NCBI GenBank assembly: GCA_002327725.1
Contig: DCXP01000022.1
Span: 277-45,489, forward strand
From: Proteobacteria bacterium UBA2133
Lineage (GTDB): Bacteria; Pseudomonadota; Gammaproteobacteria; Arenicellales; UBA868
Direction of reading: 5' to 3'
Length of the DNA: 45,213 nucleotides
Shown here: in pieces, positions 23,822-31,664 of the stretch
How positions within the stretch are numbered: position 1 is the stretch's first letter
How the letters are laid out: the number at the start of each line of letters is the position of its first letter
Position numbers and translations under genes: made by a program
Notes under the pieces: model-generated
What the model was told of the DNA's origin: nothing
The model's input: only the letters and a program-made list of their open reading frames with translations
Database searches by the model: none

Positions 23822-24925
23822 ATGCAAGTCACGCCCGCGAGACATTCCGGGGCTCCGTCGAAGGCGCCCCGGCCGTTGCTCGAGGTACGCAACATTTCTT
23901 GCAACTATGAACTTGAAAGGGCCGTTTTTGATCTCAGTCTGACGGTCAACCGCGGCGAGCAGGTCTGTCTGCTCGGGCCGAGTGGCTGCGGCAAGACGAC
24001 AGTGTTGCGGGCGATCGCGGGATTTCATCCGCTGCTCACCGGGGGAATTTTCATCAACGACCAGCAGGTGTCGGCCGTGGGTGCGATGGTCCCGCCCGAG
24101 GCGCGTCGGGTGGGGATGGTATTTCAGGATCACGCGTTATTTCCGCATCTGTCGGTTCGCCAGAATATTGCATCGGGGCTGCGCCAGCTATCGGCGCACG
24201 AGCAGAAAACCGCCGTCGGGGACATGCTGGACCGGATGGGCCTTTCCCGTCATGCGGAGAAGTACCCGCACGAACTTTCTGGCGGCCAGCAGCAGCGGGT
24301 TGCGCTCGCCCGGGCACTTGCGCCGAAACCGCTGCTGTTGCTGATGGATGAACCTTTCTCCAATCTTGATCAGGAACTTCGGGAACACATGGGCCAGGAA
24401 GTTTCCGATATGCTCAAAGAGAGTGACATCACCTGCGTTATGGTGACGCATGATCAGAACGATGCCTTTGCGCTGGGAGATCAGGTTGGCGTGATGGCGG
24501 ACGGCGCGATCATCCAGTGGGACACGCCCTACAATCTGTACCACCAGCCGCGTACGCATTTTGTCGCGGACTTTATCGGTAACGGAATCTTTCTGCCCGG
24601 GACCGTGTCTGGAACGAGCCGCGTGGTAACCTCACTGGGCGATCTGGACAGCAATGCTGATCTGGAACTGGCCGCCGACACCCTGGTCGAGGTGCTGATC
24701 CGGCCCGATGACGTGGTACATGATCCGGACGGTCCGATTCAGGCAACGGTGCGGCGGCGCGCGTTCAAGGGCGCCGAGATCATGTATACCTTGCGTACTG
24801 CAGAAGACATCACGCTGCTGGCGCTGTTTCCGAGCCACGCCAATTTTGAGATCGGCGACGACGTGTCAGCCCGCCTCGCTGTTGATCATCTGGTCGTTTT
24901 CCAAAAGGAAGCGGAGATCACGTAG
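23822..24925 (+). CDS. fbpC: Ferric iron ABC transporter, ATP-binding protein
   Basis: The 367-residue ATPase has Walker A GPSGCGKT at residues 52-59, a Q-loop (VFQDHALFPHLSV), the signature LSGGQQQRVALARALA, Walker B LLLMDEPFSNLD and the H-loop VMVTHDQNDAFALGD. A C-terminal regulatory (TOBE/FbpC-type) domain of about 120 residues follows. It energises iron import by FbpAB. The start lies 6 nt after fbpB without a clear ribosome-binding site, consistent with coupled translation. Its 3' end converges on a minus-strand membrane protein gene 23 nt away. Confidence 0.92.
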   Translation: MQVTPARHSGAPSKAPRPLLEVRNISCNYELERAVFDLSLTVNRGEQVCLLGPSGCGKTTVLRAIAGFHPLLTGGIFINDQQVSAVGAMVPPEARRVGMVFQDHALFPHLSVRQNIASGLRQLSAHEQKTAVGDMLDRMGLSRHAEKYPHELSGGQQQRVALARALAPKPLLLLMDEPFSNLDQELREHMGQEVSDMLKESDITCVMVTHDQNDAFALGDQVGVMADGAIIQWDTPYNLYHQPRTHFVADFIGNGIFLPGTVSGTSRVVTSLGDLDSNADLELAADTLVEVLIRPDDVVHDPDGPIQATVRRRAFKGAEIMYTLRTAEDITLLALFPSHANFEIGDDVSARLAVDHLVVFQKEAEIT

Positions 24926-24948
24926 GCGTCACCACGGCTGGTAGTGGC

Positions 24949-25359
24949 TCAGGACAGATGATCCAGCCGCCGGCCGTGGAAAATCGAGTAGTGACGTACT
25001 GATGCCGGGGCGTGCGCGACGACAGTAGACAGGGCCAGTACCGCGAAAAACAGCACGACCGCAGTACCTGGCCATAGCGCCATCGCGCCCACCAGAAGCA
25101 GTTTGAGGAAGACCACCTGCCCGCAGATCTGAAACAGCCAGGCTCCGTTGGAGAAGATATACAGCCCCATCAGCCCCAGTCCGGACAGCAGGACGGTTAT
25201 CGCGGCCCCCGGTCGAAGATCCTGGCCTTCCATCGTCAGTATTGAAACCCCGAGCACAACGAGGCCGACGAGGTGTACCGTTCTCAAACCGATATTGATC
25301 GCCCGCTGGCCGGGCAGAAAGCGCGAGTGCCGTGGAAAAAATTGATCTTTGAAGGACAC
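24949..25359 (-). CDS. Small integral membrane protein of unknown function
   Basis: I do not recognise this 136-residue protein. It has four hydrophobic stretches, roughly residues 24-42 (GLRTVHLVGLVVLGVSIL), 50-66, 68-86 and 95-113. A charged, histidine-rich tail (HAPASVRHYSIFHGRRLDHLS) could be cytoplasmic or metal-binding. The start is GTG at 25359. It is 35 nt downstream of the acyl-CoA dehydrogenase gene on the same strand, so it is probably the last gene of that transcript. A longer alternative frame here gives a proline/arginine-rich product and is less likely. Confidence 0.65.
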   Translation of the reverse strand: MSFKDQFFPRHSRFLPGQRAINIGLRTVHLVGLVVLGVSILTMEGQDLRPGAAITVLLSGLGLMGLYIFSNGAWLFQICGQVVFLKLLLVGAMALWPGTAVVLFFAVLALSTVVAHAPASVRHYSIFHGRRLDHLS

Positions 25360-25394
25360 AGGACGGACGGTGATGTCTCCGTGACGGATCCCGC

Positions 25395-26645
25395 TCAGAC
25401 GGGCTCATACGGGGTCAGGTAGGCGTCGAGAAGGGAAGCCTTTTCGGCACTTTCCCGGATTTCAAGCCGTGCGACGGCGCGGTGATGCACTTCATCCGGG
25501 CCGTCGGCATAGCGCAGCGCACGACCCCAGGTCCAGTGATCGGCCAGCGGGGTATCCGGGCTCAGGCCCATGGCGCCGAAGGTCTGCATTGCCCGGTCCA
25601 GCACGGTGGTATGCAGCATCGGCACCAGCGCCTTGATCATCGAGATCTCCTTGCGCGCCGCTTTGGCGCCTTTTTCGTCAATCAGCCAGGCGGTTTTCAG
25701 GACCAGCAGCCGGGCCTGTTCGATCTCAATCCGCGAGCGTGAGATCCACTCCGCGACACTGCCGTGCTGATGCAGATAACGCCCAAAGGTTTTGCGTTCC
25801 TGGGTTCTTGCCGTCATCAGTGCGAGCGCCAGTTCGGCGGCGCCGATCGAGCGCATGCAGTGGTGGATCCGGCCGGGGCCGAGGCGAGCCTGCGCCAGGG
25901 CGAATCCCGAGCCTTCTTCACCCAGCAGCTGACTGGCGGGCACCCGTACGTTGTCAAATACGATTTCGCAGTGGCCCTCTGGATGATGGTGGTTCATCAC
26001 GGTGAGGTTTCTGACGACGGTGACGCCCGGCGTATTCATGGGCACCAGCACCATGCTCTGCTGGTGATGGGCATCGGCATTCGAATCCGTCTTGCCCATC
26101 ACGATCAGCAGCCGGCAGTCAGGGTGCGCGGCATTGGTGATCCACCATTTGCGGCCGTTGATCACATAACTGTCACCGTCGCGCTGGATCCGAGTCTGGA
26201 TATTCGCGGCATCGGAAGAGGCGGTGTCCGGTTCAGTCATGGCAAAGGCGGAGCGGATCTCACCGTTCAGGAGTGGCGCGAGCCATTGGTCATACTGCTC
26301 GGGGGTTGCAAACATGTGCAAAAGCTCCATGTTGCCCGTGTCGGGGGCGCTGCAGTTAAAGGCCTCTGATGACCAGCTGACCGACCCCATGATTTCGGCG
26401 AGCGGTGCGTACTCAAGATTGCTCAGCGGTGTACCCGGTTCCTGCGGCTTGAGGCCGGGCAGGAAGAGATTCCACAGGCCCTGCTGGCGGGCGGCGGTCT
26501 TGAGCTCCTCCATGAAGGAAACCGGGTAGATTCCTGCATGGACTTCCCTGCGCCAGTCCGGGATCCTCGGAACGATATGCGCGTCCATAAAGTCCTGAAT
26601 CTGGCGACGCAGACCCTCGACTTTGTCAGTGTAGGCAAACTCCAT
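25395..26645 (-). CDS. Acyl-CoA dehydrogenase, ACAD10/11-like
   Basis: The 416-residue flavoprotein has the three-domain ACAD layout: an N-terminal helical domain, the flavin/substrate segment AFAMTEPDTASSDAAN and NGRKWWITNAAHPDCRLLIV, and a C-terminal helical domain (RTQERKTFGRYLHQHGSVAEWI; LQTFGAMGLSPDTPLADHW-type text). It makes a 2,3-double bond in an acyl-CoA and passes electrons to ETF. I start it at ATG 26645 (MEFAYTDKVEG), where AGGAG lies 9 nt upstream; the frame extends further but that part is arginine/serine-rich and unlike the family. The APH-type kinase gene two genes upstream mirrors the second domain of human ACAD10/11. Confidence 0.9.
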   Translation of the reverse strand: MEFAYTDKVEGLRRQIQDFMDAHIVPRIPDWRREVHAGIYPVSFMEELKTAARQQGLWNLFLPGLKPQEPGTPLSNLEYAPLAEIMGSVSWSSEAFNCSAPDTGNMELLHMFATPEQYDQWLAPLLNGEIRSAFAMTEPDTASSDAANIQTRIQRDGDSYVINGRKWWITNAAHPDCRLLIVMGKTDSNADAHHQQSMVLVPMNTPGVTVVRNLTVMNHHHPEGHCEIVFDNVRVPASQLLGEEGSGFALAQARLGPGRIHHCMRSIGAAELALALMTARTQERKTFGRYLHQHGSVAEWISRSRIEIEQARLLVLKTAWLIDEKGAKAARKEISMIKALVPMLHTTVLDRAMQTFGAMGLSPDTPLADHWTWGRALRYADGPDEVHHRAVARLEIRESAEKASLLDAYLTPYEPV

Positions 26646-26742
26646 AGGGCTTAACTCCTGGATGGAAGCGGTGATGCTAGCAGGGATATCCGGCCATTTC
26701 CAAGGCTTCCGATGGCCGTGGCCGGGTTTCGATCCCGATTGA

Positions 26743-27720
26743 TCATGGCTTGAGTACGATCTTTCCCTGTACGGCGCGCTGCTCGATCTGTGACAGTGCA
26801 TGGGGCGCTTCTTTGAGCGGCATCACCGCATGCAGGTGCGGGGTGATACTGGCGCTCGCCGCCATTTCAAAAAGCTGCTGGTGGTTGGTCTGTGCCTGCC
26901 GGGCGTCATGATCGCAGAAACTGCCCCAGAAAACCCCCACGATGCTGTAGCCCTTGACCAGGGGGAGATTGAGCGGGATTTGCGGAATCGCGCCGTCAGC
27001 AAAACCGATGACAAGCCAGCGGCCGTTCCAGCCCACCGAACGGGCGAGGATATCCGCGAGATCACCCCCAACCGGGTCAAAAATGACATCAGCACCCGCA
27101 CCGCCGGTTAATGACCGAACGGCTGCGTGCACGTCATCTTCGCGGGTATTGATGCCGACATCGGCGCCATGCTGCTTGGCCGTTTGGATTTTTTCCGCGC
27201 TTGAGCAGGCGGCGATCACGTGGGCGCCAAGCGCGTGACCGATCTGCACGGCCGCGAGACCGGTACCGCCGGCCGCCCCGGTTACCAGCAGGGTCTCCCC
27301 GGCGCGAAGGGCCGCTCTTTGCATCAGGGCATGATACGCCGTGCCGTGGGCACACAGGAGTGCACCGGCATGATCAAAATCCAGCGTATCGGGGATCGGG
27401 TAGGCATGAGTGGCCGGAACCGAAACGGCCTGTGCATAGGTGCCAAACTGCGGACTCATCGCGGCGACCCGGTCACCGAGTGCAAACTCCGTCACCCCCT
27501 CTCCGAGCGCCGCAACGGTGCCAGCACATTCGATGCCGGGAACAAAAGGGAATGAGGGTTTCACCTGGTACAGCCCGCGCACCAGCAGCGCATCGGGAAA
27601 GTTCACCCCAACGGAGGCGATGCGGATGAGTACCTCACCGGCCCTCGGGGCAGGCTCCGGCATCGGCTGCACGGAAAGCTGCGCAACCGGCCCAAACTCC
27701 TGACAGACAATCGCGTCCAT
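26743..27720 (-). CDS. NADPH:quinone oxidoreductase family protein (zinc-free MDR)
   Basis: The 325-residue medium-chain dehydrogenase/reductase has the QOR GroES-like N-terminal domain (GVNFPDALLVRGLYQVKPSFPF, PGIECAGTVAALG) and the nucleotide-binding motif VTGAAGGTGLAAVQIGHALGA at about 140-165. The zinc-ligand cysteines of alcohol dehydrogenases are absent. Such enzymes reduce quinones or enoyl-type double bonds with NADPH. GGGGAGAG lies upstream of ATG 27720, within the end of the preceding kinase gene, and only 3 nt separate the two genes. It is probably an enoyl- or enone-reducing step in the acyl-CoA pathway of this operon. Confidence 0.9.
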   Translation of the reverse strand: MDAIVCQEFGPVAQLSVQPMPEPAPRAGEVLIRIASVGVNFPDALLVRGLYQVKPSFPFVPGIECAGTVAALGEGVTEFALGDRVAAMSPQFGTYAQAVSVPATHAYPIPDTLDFDHAGALLCAHGTAYHALMQRAALRAGETLLVTGAAGGTGLAAVQIGHALGAHVIAACSSAEKIQTAKQHGADVGINTREDDVHAAVRSLTGGAGADVIFDPVGGDLADILARSVGWNGRWLVIGFADGAIPQIPLNLPLVKGYSIVGVFWGSFCDHDARQAQTNHQQLFEMAASASITPHLHAVMPLKEAPHALSQIEQRAVQGKIVLKP

Positions 27721-27723
27721 AAC

Positions 27724-28755
27724 TTATCTCTCCCCGCTCATCACAATGTTCAACCCCATCTCGGCAAGCAATGGCGCCAGCGCGCCAACCTTGCGTGCCT
27801 GTCCGCTGGATGCATTGCCATCCAGTGCCCGTTTGAGGACACCCTGGCAGATCGCCGCCAGCCTGAAGAAACTGAAGGCAAGGTAAAAAGGCCAGTCGCT
27901 GATGGTCTCAATACCCCGAAGGGCGCAGTACTGGCGGATGATGTCTGCTTCTTCAGGAATTCCCAAAACAGCCCGGTCAACTCCCGCGAGACCGCGAATC
28001 TGTTCATGGTTGGGCATGCGAAGACACATGCAGAAATAGGCGAGGTCGGCAAAGGGGTGGCCGAGGGTTGAAAGTTCCCAGTCGATCACGGCCTGTATGC
28101 GGGCTTTGTCGGGTGCAACGATGAGGTTATCCAGGCGGTAGTCACCGTGAATCAGTGTACTCTGGCCGTCGTCCGCCGGCGTCTGCTGGACGAGCCAGCG
28201 CATCAGTGACTCCATGGCGTCGATCGACGTGGTTTCGCTGGCACGGTACTGGTCGGTCCAGCGCTTGATCTGGCGTTCGAAATAACTGCCGGGCCGGCCG
28301 AAGTCGGCCATGCCGATGCCTGTCGGATCGAGCGAGTGCAAAGCCGCCAACACGCGGATCTCATCATGGTACAGAGTGGCGCGCTCGTCTGCGTTGAGCT
28401 CGGGCAGTGCCGGATCCCAGAAGATGGGGCCATCCTCATAACTCATGACAAAGAAAACGGCGCCAATCACGTCGAGGTCTTCGCAAAGGCATAACATCCG
28501 GGGTACGGGTACCTCGGAGCCGCTAAGCGCGTCCATCACCCGGAACTCACGCTCAACCGCGTGGGCGGATTTCAACAGCTTGCCTCTGGGCTTGCTACGC
28601 AGGACGTATTGGCTCTCTTCGGTTTGCAGCAGGTATGTCGGGTTGGACTGCCCGCCGGTAAATTTTTCCACGGATCGGATGGCTCCGACCTGCGGGATCA
28701 CCGGTTCCAGGTAGTCCTGCAGGCGCCTGATATCGAAATCCGGCTGGGTGTTCAT
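27724..28755 (-). CDS. APH-type phosphotransferase (ACAD10/11 kinase-domain-like)
   Basis: The 343-residue kinase-fold protein has the APH family's N-lobe start (VEKFTGGQSNPTYLL), the Brenner motif LIHGDYRLDNLIV and the metal-binding VIDWELSTLGHPFADLAYFCM. Its closest domain context is the N-terminal kinase of eukaryotic ACAD10/ACAD11, reported to phosphorylate hydroxyacyl-CoA during 4-hydroxyacid breakdown, rather than antibiotic-resistance enzymes. The start is fixed by an ATGA overlap (28752-28755) with the stop of the upstream ABC transporter; the longer frame to 28830 would lie wholly inside that gene. The acyl-CoA dehydrogenase gene two genes on is its likely functional partner. Confidence 0.88.
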   Translation of the reverse strand: MNTQPDFDIRRLQDYLEPVIPQVGAIRSVEKFTGGQSNPTYLLQTEESQYVLRSKPRGKLLKSAHAVEREFRVMDALSGSEVPVPRMLCLCEDLDVIGAVFFVMSYEDGPIFWDPALPELNADERATLYHDEIRVLAALHSLDPTGIGMADFGRPGSYFERQIKRWTDQYRASETTSIDAMESLMRWLVQQTPADDGQSTLIHGDYRLDNLIVAPDKARIQAVIDWELSTLGHPFADLAYFCMCLRMPNHEQIRGLAGVDRAVLGIPEEADIIRQYCALRGIETISDWPFYLAFSFFRLAAICQGVLKRALDGNASSGQARKVGALAPLLAEMGLNIVMSGER

Positions 28756-30587
28756 GCGGGGTTCGGTGAAAAGACAACCGGCCCGGGGTCGGCGGATGCC
28801 TGACGCTCTTCCTTTTGCTGTTCCTGCCACAGCTGCGCATACAGCCGGTTATCGGCCAGCAGTTGCGGGTGGGTGCCGCGTTCGGTGATCTCGCCGTCGG
28901 CGAGAACCAGTATCTGGTCCGCGTTGACGATGGTCGAAAGGCGGTGGGCGATCACCAGGGAGGTCCGCCCTTTGGAGATCGCGGCGAAGTTGCCCTGAAT
29001 CTCCCGTTCTGTAGCGCTGTCCAGGGAAGATGTGGCCTCGTCGAAAAAGAAAATCTCGGGATCGCGCAGCAGGGCACGGGCGATGGCAACACGCTGTTTT
29101 TCACCGCCTGAGAGTTTCAGTCCCCGCTCGCCCACGGTGGTCTGATAACCCCTGGGCAGGTGCCGGATGAAATCATCCAGTTGTGCTGCTTTGGCTGCAG
29201 CCAGAATGCGGTCCTCATCGGCTTTCGGGTCGCCGTAGGCGATATTGTAGTAGAGGGTGTCGTTGAAGAGCACGGTATCCTGGGGTACCACACCAATGGC
29301 CTGACGTAATGAATGCTGGGTAACGTCACGGATAGCCTGGCCGTCGATCAGGATTTGTCCCGCTTGCGGGTCATAAAAGCGCAGCAGCAGCCGGCTGATG
29401 GTGGATTTTCCCGAACCCGTTGGTCCGACGATGGCTGTAGTGGTGCCGGGGGCTACCGAAAAACTGATGTTGTGCAGGATGGTGCGTTCGGCCTCATAAC
29501 TAAAACTGACATCGCGAAATTCAATGCAGCCGCCTTGGTGCCGCAGAGGCCTGGCATCCTCAGCGTCGGCCACCTCCGTTCTTTCATCCACCAGCGAGAA
29601 CAGGTTCTCCATGTCCACCATCGCCTGGCGGATCTCCCGGTACACCGTACCCAGAAGGTTCAGCGGGATCGCGACCTGCAGCAGGTAGGTATTCACCACC
29701 ACGAAATCACCCACCGTCATCTCGCCGTTGCGGATGTCAAAGGCTGCCAGCACCAACATCAGGGTGACACCCACCGTGACCACGCCCGCCTGGGCCACGT
29801 TGAGCAGCGACAGGCTCTCACGGGTCCGGACAGCGGCTTTCTCATAGTCGGCCAGCGCCTGATCCAGGCGGGCGACTTCATGGGCCTCGTTATTGAAATA
29901 ACGGACCGTCTCAAAGTTGAGTAAAGAGTCAACGGTCCGGGCGCCGATGTCGTTATCGGCGTCGTTCATCTGTCGCCGGATACGGGTACGCCAGGCCGTA
30001 ATCAGAAAGGTCAGCCACACATACAGCGCGATCGTCACTATCGTAATCGCGGTATACACAAAGCCGAACAGTGCCCAGAGAATACCCCCGACGAGCAGTA
30101 ACTCAATGACGGTGGGGACGACGTTGAACGCCACAAAGGACAGCAGGAACCGGACACTGTTGGTGCCGCGGTCGATGAAACGGTTCAGCGCGCCCGTTTT
30201 TCGGGAAAGATGAAATCGTACCGACAGTGAGTGCAGGTGCTTGAAGACCCTCAGCGCCAGCGCCCGCACGGCGTTCTGCGCAACCCGTGCGAACAGCGCG
30301 TCGCGCAACTCGTTTAACGCCAGCGAAGACAGGCGGAACACACCATAGGCGAGAATGACCGCCAGCGGAATCCCGAGCCACAGGCCCTGCGGTTGGTCAA
30401 GATTACCGAGCTGGTCCACCGCATGACCCAGCACCAGCGGCACCATGACGTTAGCCGCTTTGGCGAGCACCAGGCTCAGCAGGGCGACAAGTACCCGTGT
30501 CTTGAGATCAGGCCGCCCGGCCGGCCACAGGTAGGGCAGCAGCGTGGAGAAAGTCCTAAGCGAATTTGAACGCGTGGCGGGATCCAT
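28752..30587 (-). CDS. Atm1-type ABC exporter (half-transporter, membrane domain plus ATPase)
   Basis: The 611-residue half-transporter has about six membrane segments in residues 20-320, then an ATPase with Walker A GPTGSGKS, Q-loop VVPQDTVLF, signature LSGGEKQRVAIARALL, Walker B IFFFDEATSSLD and H-loop VIAHRLST. The N-terminal PYLWPAGRPDLKTRVLVALL is typical of Atm1/HMT1-like proteins, which export glutathione-linked sulfur or metal conjugates as homodimers. Its last codon overlaps the start of the APH-type kinase gene (ATGA), an unexpected pairing with lipid metabolism. It is 63 nt downstream of the srkA-like gene. Confidence 0.92.
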   Translation of the reverse strand: MDPATRSNSLRTFSTLLPYLWPAGRPDLKTRVLVALLSLVLAKAANVMVPLVLGHAVDQLGNLDQPQGLWLGIPLAVILAYGVFRLSSLALNELRDALFARVAQNAVRALALRVFKHLHSLSVRFHLSRKTGALNRFIDRGTNSVRFLLSFVAFNVVPTVIELLLVGGILWALFGFVYTAITIVTIALYVWLTFLITAWRTRIRRQMNDADNDIGARTVDSLLNFETVRYFNNEAHEVARLDQALADYEKAAVRTRESLSLLNVAQAGVVTVGVTLMLVLAAFDIRNGEMTVGDFVVVNTYLLQVAIPLNLLGTVYREIRQAMVDMENLFSLVDERTEVADAEDARPLRHQGGCIEFRDVSFSYEAERTILHNISFSVAPGTTTAIVGPTGSGKSTISRLLLRFYDPQAGQILIDGQAIRDVTQHSLRQAIGVVPQDTVLFNDTLYYNIAYGDPKADEDRILAAAKAAQLDDFIRHLPRGYQTTVGERGLKLSGGEKQRVAIARALLRDPEIFFFDEATSSLDSATEREIQGNFAAISKGRTSLVIAHRLSTIVNADQILVLADGEITERGTHPQLLADNRLYAQLWQEQQKEERQASADPGPVVFSPNPA

Positions 30588-30650
30588 AACGATAGACAGT
30601 CTGTAAGCCCAGGTACCGGCCCGGGCCCGTCGCCGGTGACGTCGGCAGAT

Positions 30651-31658
30651 TCAACCCGTCGGTTGCCAGGTGAGCGGCGGCTCATCCATCAGCGCCGCCT
30701 GCTCGCGCAGGTCGAGGATATGCTGTTCCCAACTGCGGGGCGTATTAAACCACGGGAAAGCCCGGGGGAAGGCCGGGTCTGTCCAGCGCCCGGCAATCCA
30801 GGCGAAGTAGTGCATCAGGCGGAGGGTGCGAAGTGCCTCGATGAGATTGAGTTCTGCCGGATCGAATTCCGTGAAAACGGTATAGCCGTCGAGGAGGGCA
30901 TTGAGGGCATGTTCGCGCTCCTCGCGCTCCCCGGACAGAAACATCCACAGATCCTGCATGGCAGGGGCCATCCGGGAATCGTCAAGATCCACCAGATGCG
31001 GACCTTCGTCGGTCCACAGGATGTTGCCGCGATGACAGTCGCCGTGCGTCCGGATGAGTGTCAGGTCCGGACAGCGCTGATAGCACCATGTCACCCTCTG
31101 GATCAGATCTTCGGTCAGCGACGCATAGGCAGGGACCAGATCCGCCGGAATGAACTCGTGCTCAAGAAGAAACTGCGAACAGTCCGAACCGAAGGTCGTG
31201 ACATCGAGTGTCGGCCGGTGCTGGTATTGTTTCTCTCCACCGATGGCATGCATGCGTCCGATAAAGCGTCCGAGCTGGCACAGTTGCTCGACGTCTTCAA
31301 AATCGGGCGGCCGTCCGCCGCGACGCTCAAACAGGGCGAAGCGGAAGTCGCGGTAAAAACGCAGCGTGTTCCCCTTTGCGTCGGCCATGGGTGGCACCAG
31401 GTTCACCTCTCGCGCCGCCAGATCGAGGGAGAAGGCGTGTTCCTCAAGAATCGCCTCGTCGCTCCAGCGGTTGGGGCGGTAGAACTTGGTGATGAGCGTG
31501 GTGCCGTCGTCGAGCCCCAGTTGGTATACCCGGTTCTCAAAACTGTTCATCTCGAGCAGCCGGCCATCACAGTGCAGGCCCTGGCTGTCTACCGCGGCCA
31601 GTACCTGTTCGGGATCAAGACCCTGGTAACCGTCAGTGGCTTCGGCGAACTCGGTCAT
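30651..31658 (-). CDS. srkA: Stress-response serine/threonine protein kinase, SrkA (YihE/RdoA) family
   Basis: The 335-residue protein is close in length to E. coli SrkA (328). It shows the family's N-terminal segment ENRVYQLGLDDG with ITKFYRPNRWSDEAI, the catalytic HGDCHRGNILW, and the metal-binding VDLDDSRMAPAMQDLWMFLSG. SrkA-type kinases act in envelope-stress and death-response pathways in the cytoplasm. The gene begins 6 nt after the MFS transporter stop, so the two are probably co-transcribed. Homoserine-kinase-like APH proteins are excluded by the YRP-N-RW motif. Confidence 0.9.
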   Translation of the reverse strand: MTEFAEATDGYQGLDPEQVLAAVDSQGLHCDGRLLEMNSFENRVYQLGLDDGTTLITKFYRPNRWSDEAILEEHAFSLDLAAREVNLVPPMADAKGNTLRFYRDFRFALFERRGGRPPDFEDVEQLCQLGRFIGRMHAIGGEKQYQHRPTLDVTTFGSDCSQFLLEHEFIPADLVPAYASLTEDLIQRVTWCYQRCPDLTLIRTHGDCHRGNILWTDEGPHLVDLDDSRMAPAMQDLWMFLSGEREEREHALNALLDGYTVFTEFDPAELNLIEALRTLRLMHYFAWIAGRWTDPAFPRAFPWFNTPRSWEQHILDLREQAALMDEPPLTWQPTG

Positions 31659-31664
31659 CGCTAC

